NCBI RefSeq assembly: GCF_035989885.1
Contig: NZ_CP108518.1
Span: 4,951,001 to 5,015,000 of the forward strand
Reading direction: 5' to 3'
Source: Streptomyces sp. NBC_01232
GTDB taxonomy: Bacteria > Actinomycetota > Actinomycetes > Streptomycetales > Streptomycetaceae
Length of the DNA stretch: 64,000 nucleotides
In this document: piece by piece, positions 40,930 to 50,610 of the stretch
How positions within the stretch are numbered: the stretch's first letter is position 1
Layout of the letters: each line of letters opens with the position of its first letter
Made by a program: the position numbers and the translations under genes
Notes under the pieces: generated by a model
Databases searched by the model: none
Seen by the model: the letters and a program-made list of their open reading frames with translations, nothing else
Told to the model about the DNA's origin: nothing

Positions 40930-42054
40930 CTACTTGGTGAAGTAGCCGGTGATGTCGGCGATGAGGTCGACGGTGCCGGAGTGGTTGTAGAAGCTGACCT
41001 TGCCGTCGACCACGGGGACGATCACCAGGTTGGGGATCGTCTGGCCGGCGGTGAAGTTCAGGTTGGACGCGCTGGAGCGGGTGGTGCCGCTGGGGTAGAC
41101 CGACACGAAGCTGGACTGCGTCGGGTTGGTCGCGGTCACGTTGAGGACGACCGCCTTGACGCCGGTGGCCGGGATTCCCTCGATGCCCGCGACGGGGAGG
41201 GTGACGGAGGTGCCGCCGGCGACCTTGGCCTGCGGTACTCCGAGTCCCTCACGGGTGTCCATCAGCCGCGTCGGGCCGATGTTGGTGTGCGTGGCACCCG
41301 AGGTGCTGTCCGAAAAATAGCCGGTGATGTCGGCGATGAGGTCGACGGTGCCGGAGTGGTTGTAGAAGCTGACCTTGCCGTCGACCACGGGGACGATCAC
41401 CAGGTTGGGGATCGTCTGGCCGGCGGTGAAGTTCAGGTTGGAGGCGCTGGAGCGGGTGGTGCCGCTGGGGTAGACCGACACGAAGCTGGACTGCGTCGGG
41501 TTGGTCGCGGTCACGTTGAGGACGACCGCCTTGACGCCGGTGGCCGGGATTCCCTCGACGCCCGCGACGGGGAGGGTGACGGAGGTACCGCCGGCGACCT
41601 TGGCCTGCGGTACGCCGAGTCCCTCACGGGTGTCCATCAGCCGCGTCGGGCCGATGTTGGTGTGCGTGGCACCCTCGCCGCTCCAGGTGAAGTACCCGGT
41701 GATGTCGGCTATGAGGTGGACCGCTCCCGAGTGGTTGTAGAAGCTGACCTTGCCGTCGACCACGGGGACGACCACCAGGTTGGGGATCGTCTGGCCGGCG
41801 GTGAAGTTCAGGTTCGACGCGCTGGAGCGGGCCGTTCCGTTCGGGTAGACCGACACGAAGCTGGACTGGGTGGGCTCCGTCGCCGTCACGTTCAGGACGG
41901 CCGCGGTGACACCGCTCGCCGGGATGCCGGTGGAGCCGCCCGCGACCTGCAGGGTGACGGAGGTGCCGCCGGCCACCTTGGCCTGCGGTACGCCCAGGCC
42001 CTCACGGGTGTCCATCAGCCGCTTGGGAGCGACCGGGACGAACTTGATGTCCTT
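40930..42054 (-). repeat. three tandem 375-bp repeats in the amidase gene
   Basis: Units start near 40930, 41305 and 41680 with an exact 375-bp period (125 codons). Units one and two differ at only about five positions over 360 bp. The third (upstream in the protein) is more diverged. Confidence 0.9.
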
Positions 42055-43581
42055 GACCTCGGCGAGGACGGTGACCGGGAGGCTGGTGGCCACCTTGCCG
42101 TTCGTCGTGGTCGCCCGGACCTGGACCTGGTGGCTGCCCAGCGCCAGCGAGGCCGACGCCGAACGGGCGGTGCCCGCGACGGTGGCGACCGGCTTGTCGT
42201 CGACCAGCAGCTCGAACTTGCTCACCTGGGCGCTCGCCGTGCTGGTGTCGAAGCCGACGGAGACGGGACCGGGGGTCTGGAACGAGGAGCCCGGCTGGGC
42301 CGCTTCCCCGTTCACGGAGGTGACCTTCAGCCTGGCCGCGGGACCGGAGGTGCGGAGCGCGTCCAGCTGGGGGTAGAGCGCGTGGCCCGGGCATTGGGTG
42401 TTGAAGCCGTCCCGGTGTCCCGAGAGCGTCTTGAACTCGTACGACTGCCCCGCGGTGTAGCTCTTGCCGAAGTAGTTCTTCTGGTCGGCGCCCGCGGTCA
42501 GCATCGTCGTGCCGCTCATGTCGCCGTCGTACTGGCCGAGCTTGTAGGCCGCGACCTTGGAGATGGCGTCGAGCGCGGCCTGCGAGGCCCCGGCCTGCGT
42601 GTAGTCGCCGAGGACGGAGACGCTCGTCGACTCGGAGTTCCAGCCGTAGGCGTGCGCGCCCTGCACGGGCTGGTCGACACCGCCCTGGCGGCCCTCGAAG
42701 ATCGTGCCGCACTTGTCGACGAGGAAGTTGTAGCCGAGGTCACGCCACTTGTTCTCGTTCACGTGGTACACGTGCAGGCCGCGGACGATGGCCGCGGACT
42801 CGGAGCACTCGTACGGCGCGGAGGCCGCGGTGTGGTGGACGAAGGCCGCCTTGATCTTCGCTCCGGGGAGGTAGACCGGGCCCTCGTTGTTCAGGCTCTC
42901 GTCCGCTCCCCACTGGACGCGCGAGACGATCTCGGGCTTCGGCGCCGTGGAGGCGGGGCCCGGAGTGGTCGGCGGCTGTGCGGGCGTCGGCGGAACGGGG
43001 TCCTCCGCCGGGGCGGCGAACGCCGCCGGCTCGGCCTTCAGGTCTCCGGACTTCTTGGCGGCAGCGGTGGAACCCGGGTCGACGAGCGCCAGCTCCAGTC
43101 CGGCGGGCAGCGCGGCAGTGCCCGCGTCCGCGCCCACGCGGACCTCGGCGCCGTCCGACAGACCGACCCAGACGGGCTCCGTGGAGCCGCGCATCCCGGG
43201 GCGCTTGCCGTCGAGGTTCGCCTGCGCCTTCTCCAGGGTGATCCACTTCGACCACTCACCGGTCTTCGCATTGCGCGTGCGCGCCTCGATCGGGCCCTTC
43301 ACCTCGGCCGCGGGGTCCGACCACGTGACGCCCAGGAGGCCGAAGGGCTTCGTGTCCTGCTGTGCGAGGACGGCCTTGCCGGTCCCCTTGTTCTTCAGGC
43401 GGAGCTTGTGGACCTTGCCCTCCACCGGCCCCCGTGCCTTGCCGGGGGCGCTGTAGCGCGGCAGTCCCTCATCGTCCAGGGAGTCGGTGCCGAAGCCGTT
43501 GGCCGCCCCCTGGAAACCGAGTACCGCTACGACACCGAGCGCGGCGGCCAGAGCCGTACCGCGCGCACGACCTAGTCTCAA
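40930..43581 (-). CDS. secreted N-acetylmuramoyl-L-alanine amidase with three cell-surface repeats
   Basis: 883 residues from a TTG at 43581 with GGGGA upstream. A signal peptide (LRLGRARG then TALAAALGVVAVLGF) is followed by a linker. The PGRP/amidase-2 domain occupies about 217-412: FVHHTA (H249/H250), SGHRDGFNTQCPG (H389, C397) give the usual His/His/Cys zinc site. An Ig-like stretch (415-505) is followed by three repeats of 125 residues (509-883), each with RLMDTREGLGVPQAKVAGG, VLNVTAT and DITGYF. It should cleave peptidoglycan stem peptides outside the cell. The repeats are a common Streptomyces surface module of unknown ligand. Confidence 0.93.
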   Translation of the reverse strand: MRLGRARGTALAAALGVVAVLGFQGAANGFGTDSLDDEGLPRYSAPGKARGPVEGKVHKLRLKNKGTGKAVLAQQDTKPFGLLGVTWSDPAAEVKGPIEARTRNAKTGEWSKWITLEKAQANLDGKRPGMRGSTEPVWVGLSDGAEVRVGADAGTAALPAGLELALVDPGSTAAAKKSGDLKAEPAAFAAPAEDPVPPTPAQPPTTPGPASTAPKPEIVSRVQWGADESLNNEGPVYLPGAKIKAAFVHHTAASAPYECSESAAIVRGLHVYHVNENKWRDLGYNFLVDKCGTIFEGRQGGVDQPVQGAHAYGWNSESTSVSVLGDYTQAGASQAALDAISKVAAYKLGQYDGDMSGTTMLTAGADQKNYFGKSYTAGQSYEFKTLSGHRDGFNTQCPGHALYPQLDALRTSGPAARLKVTSVNGEAAQPGSSFQTPGPVSVGFDTSTASAQVSKFELLVDDKPVATVAGTARSASASLALGSHQVQVRATTTNGKVATSLPVTVLAEVKDIKFVPVAPKRLMDTREGLGVPQAKVAGGTSVTLQVAGGSTGIPASGVTAAVLNVTATEPTQSSFVSVYPNGTARSSASNLNFTAGQTIPNLVVVPVVDGKVSFYNHSGAVHLIADITGYFTWSGEGATHTNIGPTRLMDTREGLGVPQAKVAGGTSVTLPVAGVEGIPATGVKAVVLNVTATNPTQSSFVSVYPSGTTRSSASNLNFTAGQTIPNLVIVPVVDGKVSFYNHSGTVDLIADITGYFSDSTSGATHTNIGPTRLMDTREGLGVPQAKVAGGTSVTLPVAGIEGIPATGVKAVVLNVTATNPTQSSFVSVYPSGTTRSSASNLNFTAGQTIPNLVIVPVVDGKVSFYNHSGTVDLIADITGYFTK

Positions 43582-43739
43582 GTTGTTTCCCCAACCCCTT
43601 TTGTGAACCGGCCATGTGACAGGCCCGGTTGGCCGGATGCTACTGGCACGCAGTTGCCGCAGGACCGGCGGGGTCGGGCCGGACGGAGGGGAATGAGAGG
43701 CTCCTGGGGCAAGCACGCAGAACGTCTCGGGGCGGGTTC

Positions 43740-44756
43740 ATGAGGAACACCAACAACACCAACAACAACGACAACGACGGCAGACCGGGCTTCCCGGACG
43801 AGCCGCCGGGATGGCGCACCGGGCCCGCCTGGCAGGAGCAGCGCAGCCGCCCGGGGCCGCTGAAGGCCACCCTCACCGTGGCGCTCATCGCCGGGCTCGC
43901 GCTGGTCGCCCTGCGGCCCGAGCTGGTGATCGACAGGCTCACCGGCAAGGCCGGGGCCCGGCAGGACGCCCGGAGCGCGGCGCCGCTGGCGGCGGAGTCC
44001 GTACGCCCCACCGCGCCGCCGCCCGCGCTGCCGCCCGATCAGCCGACGCTGCAGGAACCCTTCCGCGGCTCCCCGGCCCTCCAGTGGGCCGACGGCGCCG
44101 CCGGGATCGAGGTCCCCGAGGCCACCGCCCTGGGCGGGATGTCGAAGGAGAAGGTCGCCGACGCACTGCAGAAGACGAAGCAGTTCCTCGTCGCGGCGAA
44201 CCTGGACCCGGCGACCCTGCGCGGGGAGCGGCCCGACGGCGCCCTGGCGATCCTGGACCCGCGGCAGCCGGAGATCCCGCAGCTGCTGGAGCGGTACCTG
44301 ACGAAGCCCACGGCGCAGGACACCCCGGTGACGGTCTTCACCCGCTTCGACCCGGCCGAGGCGGGGCCGGTCGGCGACGTCGTCAAGGTGCGCGGCAGCA
44401 TGCGCGTGGAGAAGGGGGACCCGGGGGAGGTCCTCGTGGTGACGGACTACACCTTCGTCCACCCGCTGACCAAGGCGAAGGGCGGCACGAGCGTGCAGCG
44501 CACGATCGTGCGCCGGCAGATCACCCTCGCCCTGCTCGACCCGGCGCGCTGGGAGACCACGCGGGGCCGGCTGCAGCTGCGCGAGTACCAGGCGGAGTGG
44601 TCGAACGTGGAGTGCGAGGCGGCCGACGGCTTCCTGCACCCGCAGTTCCCGCTGGACGCGCCGACCGGGCCTGCGGCCACCGGGCCCGCCGAGGATCCGT
44701 ACGACCGCAGTACGGACATCCAGGGCGAAGGGTGCAGGACCATCACCCGCTCCTGA
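43740..44756 (+). CDS. membrane-anchored hypothetical protein
   Basis: A 338-residue protein from the ATG at 43740. An Asn-rich N-terminus (MRNTNNTNNNDNDGR) precedes one transmembrane helix (ATLTVALIAGLALVALRPEL), a Pro-rich linker and an extracellular globular domain containing MSKEKVADALQKTKQFLVAANLDP and REYQAEWSNVECEAADGF. I do not recognise the family. It is divergent from the amidase across 158 bp and next to the rpsJ leader. A surface-associated role fits its position, but function is unknown. Confidence 0.75.
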   Translation: MRNTNNTNNNDNDGRPGFPDEPPGWRTGPAWQEQRSRPGPLKATLTVALIAGLALVALRPELVIDRLTGKAGARQDARSAAPLAAESVRPTAPPPALPPDQPTLQEPFRGSPALQWADGAAGIEVPEATALGGMSKEKVADALQKTKQFLVAANLDPATLRGERPDGALAILDPRQPEIPQLLERYLTKPTAQDTPVTVFTRFDPAEAGPVGDVVKVRGSMRVEKGDPGEVLVVTDYTFVHPLTKAKGGTSVQRTIVRRQITLALLDPARWETTRGRLQLREYQAEWSNVECEAADGFLHPQFPLDAPTGPAATGPAEDPYDRSTDIQGEGCRTITRS

Positions 44757-45226
44757 CCGGGGGAGGAGCCCCGCCGGGTGCGGCGCGTGGTGCGGTTTGA
44801 CCACTCAGCGTGGCGGGGTATTCTCTTCCGCCCGATTGGCCAGGTACGTGCCTCGTATGGCAGACTACTCAAGTTGCTCGGCTGAGTGCCGATGCTGCGC
44901 GCCTCCCGCCGGGAGGACCGGAAGCGAGTCCCACAGTACTCGTCGTCCTTAATCTGCCTCTCGGGGCAGCAATGGGGACGGACGTACGGGAATCTTCTGG
45001 GAAGTGTCAGCACGGTGCACACCAGGCACTCGGTGGGTGTTTCTCCCCCGAATCGCGGTCACAGGGACCGCACCCCCTTGGACGAGGGAATTTCCGTATG
45101 GGAATTTTCTGTAGAGGGAGTGCGACACGCCCGACCGCGTGGGTCGGAGGAGAGGCAGTGGGATCCGTCCCGCAGCCGACCGGGAGCCAGAGCGTTTCCA
45201 CATACAGACAGGACTACGGAGTAGCC
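44757..45226. other. long rpsJ (S10 operon) leader
   Basis: 470 bp without a credible gene. A weak promoter pair TTGGCC (44836-44841) and CAGACT (44861-44866) has a 19-bp spacer. A direct repeat GGGAATTT occurs at about 45086-45110. The hairpin at 45130-45147 is shared with the rpsL leader. Other parts are likely structured leader RNA of unknown type. Confidence 0.55.
45123..45147 (+). promoter_or_regulatory. leader hairpin shared with rpsL
   Basis: CCGACC pairs with GGTCGG around GCGTG; the block CCCGACCGCGTGGGTCGG is identical to the rpsL leader element and 24 of 25 positions match overall. It lies about 80 nt before the rpsJ start codon. Confidence 0.65.
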
Positions 45227-45535
45227 ATGGCGGGACAGAAGATCCGCATCCGGCTCAAGGCCTACGACCACGAGGTCATCGATTCCTCGGCGAAGAAGAT
45301 CGTCGAGACGGTGACGCGCACTGGTGCGTCGGTCGCGGGCCCGGTGCCGCTGCCCACTGAGAAGAACGTGTACTGCGTCATCAAGTCGCCGCACAAGTAC
45401 AAGGACTCGCGCGAGCACTTCGAGATGCGCACGCACAAGCGCCTGATCGACATCCTCGACCCGACCCCCAAGACCGTTGACTCGCTGATGCGCCTGGACC
45501 TTCCGGCCGGCGTTGACATCGAGATCAAGCTCTGA
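45227..45535 (+). CDS. rpsJ: 30S ribosomal protein S10
   Basis: A 102-residue protein from the ATG at 45227. [19 protein letters not shown] and [20 protein letters not shown] are typical. S10 is also NusE, part of antitermination complexes. It is the first gene of the S10 operon. The frame is open upstream, but length and homology fix this start. Confidence 0.98.
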   Translation: MAGQKIRIRLKAYDHEVIDSSAKKIVETVTRTGASVAGPVPLPTEKNVYCVIKSPHKYKDSREHFEMRTHKRLIDILDPTPKTVDSLMRLDLPAGVDIEIKL

Positions 45536-45549
45536 GAGGCGTCGAGAAG

Positions 45550-46194
45550 ATGGCAAAGCAGATCAAGGGCGTCCTGGGCGAGAAGCTCGGCATGACCCAG
45601 GTCTGGGACGAGAACAACCGTGTCGTCCCGGTGACCGTGGTCAAGGCCGGACCCTGCGTCGTTACCCAGGTCCGTACGAACGACATCGACGGCTACGAGT
45701 CGGTCCAGATCGCCTTCGGCGAGATCGACCCGCGCAAGGTGAACAAGCCCCTCAAGGGCCACTTCGCCAAGGCCGACGTGACCCCCCGCCGCCACCTGGT
45801 GGAGCTCCGCACCTCCGACGCCAGCGAGTACACGCTCGGCCAGGAGATCACTGCTGAGGTGTTCGAGTCCGGCGTCAAGGTTGACGTCACGGGCAACAGC
45901 AAGGGCAAGGGCTTCGCCGGTGTCATGAAGCGGCACAACTTCCGGGGCCTCGGCGCCGGTCACGGTGTGCAGCGCAAGCACCGCTCCCCCGGTTCGATCG
46001 GTGGCTGTGCCACCCCTGGGCGTGTCTTCAAGGGCATGCGCATGGCCGGTCGCATGGGTAACGAGCGTGTCACCACCCAGAACCTGACCATCCACGCGGT
46101 TGACGCGGAGAAGGGTCTGCTCCTCATCAAGGGCGCAGTCCCCGGTCCGAACGGCGGCCTCGTCCTGGTCCGTACCGCGGCCAAGGGGGCTTGA
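45550..46194 (+). CDS. rplC: 50S ribosomal protein L3
   Basis: A 214-residue early assembly protein. [20 protein letters not shown] and the long loop [20 protein letters not shown] reaching toward the peptidyl transferase centre are present. It starts 14 bp after rpsJ. Confidence 0.98.
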   Translation: MAKQIKGVLGEKLGMTQVWDENNRVVPVTVVKAGPCVVTQVRTNDIDGYESVQIAFGEIDPRKVNKPLKGHFAKADVTPRRHLVELRTSDASEYTLGQEITAEVFESGVKVDVTGNSKGKGFAGVMKRHNFRGLGAGHGVQRKHRSPGSIGGCATPGRVFKGMRMAGRMGNERVTTQNLTIHAVDAEKGLLLIKGAVPGPNGGLVLVRTAAKGA

Positions 46195-46198
46195 GGTA

Positions 46199-46849
46199 AT
46201 GAGCACCATTGACATCCTTTCGCCGGCAGGCGACAAGGCCGGTACCGTCGAGCTCCCCTCGGAGATCTTCGACGCGAAGACCAGCGTTCCGCTGATCCAC
46301 CAGGTCGTTGTCGCTCAGCTGGCAGCTGCCCGTCAGGGCACGCACAAGACCAAGCGTCGCGGCGAAGTCCGTGGTGGTGGCCGCAAGCCGTACCGCCAGA
46401 AGGGCACCGGCCGCGCGCGCCAGGGTTCGACCCGTGCGCCGCAGTTCGTCGGCGGTGGCGTCGTCCACGGCCCGCAGCCGCGTGACTACTCCCAGCGGAC
46501 CCCGAAGAAGATGAAGGCCGCCGCCCTCCGCGGTGCCCTCTCGGACCGTGCGCGTCACTCCCGCATCCACGTCGTCACCGGCGTGGTCGAGGGTGCTGCC
46601 TCCACGAAGGCCGCCAAGACGCTGTTCGGCAAGATCTCGGAGCGCAAGAACCTGCTCCTGGTCGTCGAGCGCGCCGACGAGGCCGCGTGGCTGTCCGCCC
46701 GCAACCTGCCCCAGGTTCACATCCTGGAGCCGGGCCAGCTGAACACGTACGACGTGATCGTCTCTGACGACGTGGTCTTCACTCAGGCCGCTTTCGAGTC
46801 CTTCGTGTCTGGCCCCAAGGCCGATGAGACCGAAGGGAGCGACGCGTAA
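46199..46849 (+). CDS. rplD: 50S ribosomal protein L4
   Basis: A 216-residue protein from the ATG at 46199, four bases after the rplC stop codon. The long exit-tunnel loop [20 protein letters not shown] is intact, with no macrolide-resistance insertion evident. In E. coli L4 regulates the S10 operon; whether this holds here is unknown. Its TAA overlaps the rplW ATG by one base. Confidence 0.98.
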   Translation: MSTIDILSPAGDKAGTVELPSEIFDAKTSVPLIHQVVVAQLAAARQGTHKTKRRGEVRGGGRKPYRQKGTGRARQGSTRAPQFVGGGVVHGPQPRDYSQRTPKKMKAAALRGALSDRARHSRIHVVTGVVEGAASTKAAKTLFGKISERKNLLLVVERADEAAWLSARNLPQVHILEPGQLNTYDVIVSDDVVFTQAAFESFVSGPKADETEGSDA

Positions 46850-47172
46850 TGTCTGACGCGACCGTTACCAGCAAGACCTTCACTGACCCGCGCGACCTGC
46901 TGATCAAGCCGGTTGTCTCGGAGAAGAGCTACGCGCTGCTCGACGAGAACAAGTACACGTTCATCGTCGCGCCCGGCTCGAACAAGACCCAGATCAAGCA
47001 GGCTGTGGAAGCGGTCTTCTCGGTCAAGGTCACCGGGGTCAACACGATCAACCGTCAGGGTAAGCGCAAGCGCACCAAGACCGGTTTCGGCAAGCGCGCT
47101 GACACGAAGCGCGCCATCGTGACCCTCGCTGAGGGCGACCGAATCGACATCTTCGGCGGCCAGGCCTCCTAA
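46849..47172 (+). CDS. rplW: 50S ribosomal protein L23
   Basis: A 107-residue tunnel-exit protein that docks SRP and trigger factor. [20 protein letters not shown] and [20 protein letters not shown] are characteristic. The start overlaps the rplD stop codon (TAATG), which implies translational coupling. Confidence 0.97.
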   Translation: MSDATVTSKTFTDPRDLLIKPVVSEKSYALLDENKYTFIVAPGSNKTQIKQAVEAVFSVKVTGVNTINRQGKRKRTKTGFGKRADTKRAIVTLAEGDRIDIFGGQAS

Positions 47173-47211
47173 CGGAGGTCTAGTCGTCCGGAATCGGACG
47201 AGGACTGAGAA

Positions 47212-48048
47212 ATGGGTATCCGCAAGTACAAGCCGACGACCCCGGGCCGTCGTGGCTCCAGCGTCGCCGACTTTGTCGAGATCACGCGGTCCACGCCGGA
47301 GAAGTCGCTGGTTCGCCCCCTGCACAGCAAGGGCGGCCGTAACAACACCGGTCGGATCACCGTTCGCCACCAGGGTGGTGGACACAAGCGCGCCTACCGC
47401 GTGATCGACTTCCGTCGTCACGACAAGGACGGCGTGCCGGCGAAGGTCGCGCACATCGAGTACGACCCCAACCGCACCGCGCGCATCGCGCTCCTGCACT
47501 ACGCGGACGGCGAGAAGCGCTACATCATCGCGCCGAAGGCTCTGAAGCAGGGCGACCGGATTGAGAACGGCCCCACGGCCGACATCAAGCCCGGTAACAA
47601 CCTCGCGCTCCGCAACATCCCGGTCGGTACCACGATCCACGCGATCGAGCTCCGTCCCGGTGGTGGCGCCAAGTTCGCCCGCTCCGCGGGTGCCTCCGTG
47701 CAGCTGCTGGCGAAGGAGGGCACGATGGCCCACCTTCGTATGCCTTCCGGTGAGATCCGCCTGGTCGACGCGCGCTGCCGCGCCACCGTCGGCGAGGTCG
47801 GCAACGCCGAGCAGTCGAACATCAACTGGGGCAAGGCCGGCCGTATGCGCTGGAAGGGCGTTCGCCCGTCCGTCCGCGGTGTCGCGATGAACCCGGTTGA
47901 CCACCCGCACGGTGGTGGTGAGGGCAAGACCAGTGGTGGTCGCCACCCGGTCTCCCCGTGGGGTCAGAAGGAGGGTCGTACTCGCTCGCCGAAGAAGGCT
48001 TCGAGCAAGTACATCGTCCGCCGCCGCAAGACGAACAAGAAGCGCTAG
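47212..48048 (+). CDS. rplB: 50S ribosomal protein L2
   Basis: A 278-residue protein near the peptidyl transferase centre. [20 protein letters not shown] at the N-terminus and the C-terminal [20 protein letters not shown] (with the functionally important His) are conserved. It starts 39 bp after rplW. Confidence 0.98.
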   Translation: MGIRKYKPTTPGRRGSSVADFVEITRSTPEKSLVRPLHSKGGRNNTGRITVRHQGGGHKRAYRVIDFRRHDKDGVPAKVAHIEYDPNRTARIALLHYADGEKRYIIAPKALKQGDRIENGPTADIKPGNNLALRNIPVGTTIHAIELRPGGGAKFARSAGASVQLLAKEGTMAHLRMPSGEIRLVDARCRATVGEVGNAEQSNINWGKAGRMRWKGVRPSVRGVAMNPVDHPHGGGEGKTSGGRHPVSPWGQKEGRTRSPKKASSKYIVRRRKTNKKR

Positions 48049-48060
48049 GAGCGGGTTTAG

Positions 48061-48342
48061 ATGCCGCGCAGTCTCAAGAAGGGGCCCTTCGTCGACGACC
48101 ACCTCGTAAAGAAGGTGGACGTCCAGAACGAAGCCGGCACCAAGAACGTCATCAAGACCTGGTCCCGTCGCTCGATGATCATCCCCAGCATGCTGGGTCA
48201 CACCATCGCGGTGCACAACGGCAAGACCCACGTCCCGGTGTTCGTCACCGAGTCGATGGTCGGCCACAAGCTCGGCGAGTTCTCGCCGACTCGCACCTTC
48301 CGCGGCCACGTCAAGGACGACCGGAAGTCGAAGCGCCGCTAA
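48061..48342 (+). CDS. rpsS: 30S ribosomal protein S19
   Basis: A 93-residue protein of the small-subunit head. [20 protein letters not shown] and [20 protein letters not shown] are diagnostic. It starts 12 bp after rplB. Confidence 0.98.
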   Translation: MPRSLKKGPFVDDHLVKKVDVQNEAGTKNVIKTWSRRSMIIPSMLGHTIAVHNGKTHVPVFVTESMVGHKLGEFSPTRTFRGHVKDDRKSKRR

Positions 48343-48385
48343 AGGCGGGGTGGTTACGACTATGACTTACACCGAAGGGACAACC

Positions 48386-48733
48386 ATGGAAGCCAGGGCC
48401 CAGGCGCGGTACATCCGCGTCACGCCCATGAAGGCCCGCCGAGTGGTGGACCTTATCCGTGGCATGGATGCCACGGAGGCTCAGGCGGTCCTGCGTTTCG
48501 CCCCGCAGGCCGCGAGCGTGCCGGTTGGCAAGGTGCTTGACAGCGCCATTGCCAATGCCGCACACAACTACAACCACCCGGACGCCTCCACGCTGGTCAT
48601 CAGCGAGGCGTTCGTGGACGAGGGCCCGACCCTGAAGCGGTTCCGTCCGCGTGCGCAGGGCCGTGCCTACCGGATCCGCAAGCGGACCAGCCACATCACC
48701 GTGGTCGTCAGCAGCAAGGAAGGTTCCCGGTAA
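48386..48733 (+). CDS. rplV: 50S ribosomal protein L22
   Basis: A 115-residue tunnel protein. The ATG at 48386 ([20 protein letters not shown]) has GAAGGGA at 48373-48379. An in-frame ATG at 48362 would add eight residues, which are not typical. The tunnel hairpin [20 protein letters not shown] is conserved. Its stop codon overlaps the rpsC start (TAATG). Confidence 0.96.
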   Translation: MEARAQARYIRVTPMKARRVVDLIRGMDATEAQAVLRFAPQAASVPVGKVLDSAIANAAHNYNHPDASTLVISEAFVDEGPTLKRFRPRAQGRAYRIRKRTSHITVVVSSKEGSR

Positions 48734-49575
48734 TGGGCCAGAAGGTAAACCCGCACGGGTTCCGGCTCGGCATCACCACCGACTTCAAGTCGCGTTGGTA
48801 CGCCGACAAGCTGTACAAGGACTACGTCAAGGAAGACGTCGCCATCCGTCGGATGATGACGTCCGGCATGGAGCGCGCCGGCATCTCGAAGGTTGAGATC
48901 GAGCGCACCCGTGACCGCGTGCGTGTGGACATCCACACCGCTCGTCCGGGCATCGTCATCGGCCGCCGTGGCGCCGAGGCCGACCGCATCCGCGGTGACC
49001 TCGAGAAGCTCACGGGCAAGCAGGTCCAGCTGAACATCCTCGAGGTCAAGAACCCCGAGCTCGATGCCCAGCTGGTTGCCCAGGCCGTTGCCGAGCAGCT
49101 CTCCTCCCGCGTCTCCTTCCGTCGCGCCATGCGTAAGAGCATGCAGGGCACGATGAAGGCCGGCGCCAAGGGCATCAAGATCCAGTGTGGCGGCCGTCTC
49201 GGCGGCGCCGAGATGTCCCGCTCCGAGTTCTACCGCGAAGGCCGTGTGCCGCTGCACACCCTGCGCGCGAACGTGGACTACGGCTTCTTCGAGGCCAAGA
49301 CCACCTTCGGCCGTATCGGTGTGAAGGTCTGGATCTACAAGGGCGATGTCAAGAACATCGCCGAGGTTCGCGCCGAGAACGCTGCGGCCCGTGCGGGTAA
49401 CCGCCCGGCCCGTGGCGCGCAGGGCGCTGGCGACCGTCCCGCCGGCCGTGGTGGCCGTGGTGGCGAGCGCGGCGGCCGTGGTGGCCGCAAGCCGCAGCAG
49501 GCTGCTGGTGCCGAGGCCCCCAAGGCCGACGCTCCCGCCGCCGCTCCGGCCGAGAGCACCGGAACGGAGGCCTGA
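48733..49575 (+). CDS. rpsC: 30S ribosomal protein S3, with RGG-rich C-terminal tail
   Basis: A 280-residue protein of the mRNA entry channel. The KH domain ([20 protein letters not shown]) and [20 protein letters not shown] are typical. From about residue 216 there is an extra tail rich in Arg-Gly-Gly ([17 protein letters not shown]) and then Ala/Pro, about 65 residues, absent from E. coli S3. Such RGG tails bind RNA in other proteins; a role here is inference. Confidence 0.97.
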   Translation: MGQKVNPHGFRLGITTDFKSRWYADKLYKDYVKEDVAIRRMMTSGMERAGISKVEIERTRDRVRVDIHTARPGIVIGRRGAEADRIRGDLEKLTGKQVQLNILEVKNPELDAQLVAQAVAEQLSSRVSFRRAMRKSMQGTMKAGAKGIKIQCGGRLGGAEMSRSEFYREGRVPLHTLRANVDYGFFEAKTTFGRIGVKVWIYKGDVKNIAEVRAENAAARAGNRPARGAQGAGDRPAGRGGRGGERGGRGGRKPQQAAGAEAPKADAPAAAPAESTGTEA

Positions 49576-49580
49576 CCGAC

Positions 49581-50000
49581 ATGCTGATCCCTCGTAGGGT
49601 CAAGCACCGCAAGCAGCACCACCCGAAGCGCAGCGGTATGGCCAAGGGCGGTACTGAGGTCTCGTTCGGCGAGTACGGCATCCAGGCGCTGACCCCGGCG
49701 TACGTGACGAACCGCCAGATCGAGGCGGCTCGTATTGCGATGACCCGCCACATCAAGCGTGGCGGCAAGGTCTGGATCAACATCTACCCGGACCGCCCGC
49801 TGACGAAGAAGCCGGCCGAAACCCGCATGGGTTCCGGTAAGGGTTCTCCCGAGTGGTGGATCGCCAACGTGCACCCGGGCCGGGTCATGTTCGAGCTGTC
49901 CTACCCGAACGAGAAGATTGCTCGTGAGGCGCTCACCCGCGCTGCTCACAAGCTTCCGATGAAGTGCCGGATTGTTCGGCGCGAGGCAGGTGAGTCGTGA
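49581..50000 (+). CDS. rplP: 50S ribosomal protein L16
   Basis: A 139-residue protein near the A-site tRNA elbow. [20 protein letters not shown] and [20 protein letters not shown] are diagnostic. The stop codon overlaps the rpmC ATG (TGATG arrangement). Confidence 0.98.
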   Translation: MLIPRRVKHRKQHHPKRSGMAKGGTEVSFGEYGIQALTPAYVTNRQIEAARIAMTRHIKRGGKVWINIYPDRPLTKKPAETRMGSGKGSPEWWIANVHPGRVMFELSYPNEKIAREALTRAAHKLPMKCRIVRREAGES

Positions 50001-50224
50001 TGGCGACGGGAACCAAGGCGTCCGAGCTGCGTGAGCTCGGCAACGAGGAGCTCGTTGGCAAGCTGCGCGAGGCCAAGGAGGAGCTGTTCAAGCTCCGCTT
50101 CCAGGCGGCCACGGGTCAGCTGGAGAACAACGGCCGGCTCAAGTCCGTCCGTAAGGACATCGCTCGCATCTACACCCTGATGCACGAGCGTGAGCTCGGT
50201 ATCGAGACGGTGGAGAGCGCCTGA
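50000..50224 (+). CDS. rpmC: 50S ribosomal protein L29
   Basis: A 74-residue helical tunnel-exit protein. The ATG at 50000 overlaps the rplP stop codon; a GTG three bases earlier is an alternative. [20 protein letters not shown] and [20 protein letters not shown] are typical. Its TGA overlaps the rpsQ ATG. Confidence 0.96.
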   Translation: MATGTKASELRELGNEELVGKLREAKEELFKLRFQAATGQLENNGRLKSVRKDIARIYTLMHERELGIETVESA

Positions 50225-50505
50225 TGAGCGAGAACAACGTGACTGAGAAGACCGAGCGCGGTTTCCGCAAGACCCGTGAGGGTCTGGTCGTCAGCGACAA
50301 GATGGACAAGACCGTCGTCGTCGCCGTCGAGGACCGCGTGAAGCACGCCCTGTACGGCAAGGTCATCCGCCGTACGAACAAGCTCAAGGCTCACGACGAG
50401 CAGAACGCTGCCGGCGTCGGCGACCGCGTCCTCATCATGGAGACGCGTCCGCTGTCGGCGAGCAAGCGCTGGCGCATCGTCGAGATCCTCGAGAAGGCCA
50501 AGTAA
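50224..50505 (+). CDS. rpsQ: 30S ribosomal protein S17
   Basis: A 93-residue OB-fold protein binding 16S rRNA early in assembly. [20 protein letters not shown] and [20 protein letters not shown] fit the family. It ends the tightly coupled S10 block. A structured 105-bp gap precedes rplN. Confidence 0.97.
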   Translation: MSENNVTEKTERGFRKTREGLVVSDKMDKTVVVAVEDRVKHALYGKVIRRTNKLKAHDEQNAAGVGDRVLIMETRPLSASKRWRIVEILEKAK

Positions 50506-50510
50506 GCACC

Positions 50511-50582
50511 TGAGGGGTTTCCCTTAGGTTCGTTCCGCCAGGCTCGGTGGGGGCGACGCTCTCCGGAGTGAAGCCCCCGCCG
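50511..50582 (+). promoter_or_regulatory. structured leader between rpsQ and rplN
   Basis: CCTgAGGG/CCCTtAGG (about 50511-50530) is followed by a longer stem in which GTGGGGGC near 50548 pairs with GCCCCCGC near 50574. It may be an attenuator or a site of spc-block regulation. Confidence 0.4.
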
Positions 50583-50610
50583 GGAACCGGCAGACAAACA
50601 GGAGATACAC

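Noticed and set aside
40930..42054. CRISPR or other short-repeat array
   Set aside because: The repeats are 375 bp, in frame, and encode protein domains; no CRISPR-like spacing occurs anywhere in the window.
40981..43575. Long plus-strand frame over the amidase gene
   Set aside because: It is a mirror of the repeat-rich amidase; the minus-strand protein has a signal peptide and zinc amidase motifs.
31741..45226. Genomic island or prophage carrying the rhamnose cluster
   Set aside because: No integrase, transposase or direct repeats at tRNA genes are seen, and base composition and codon use look like the neighbours. Old acquisition is possible but not shown.
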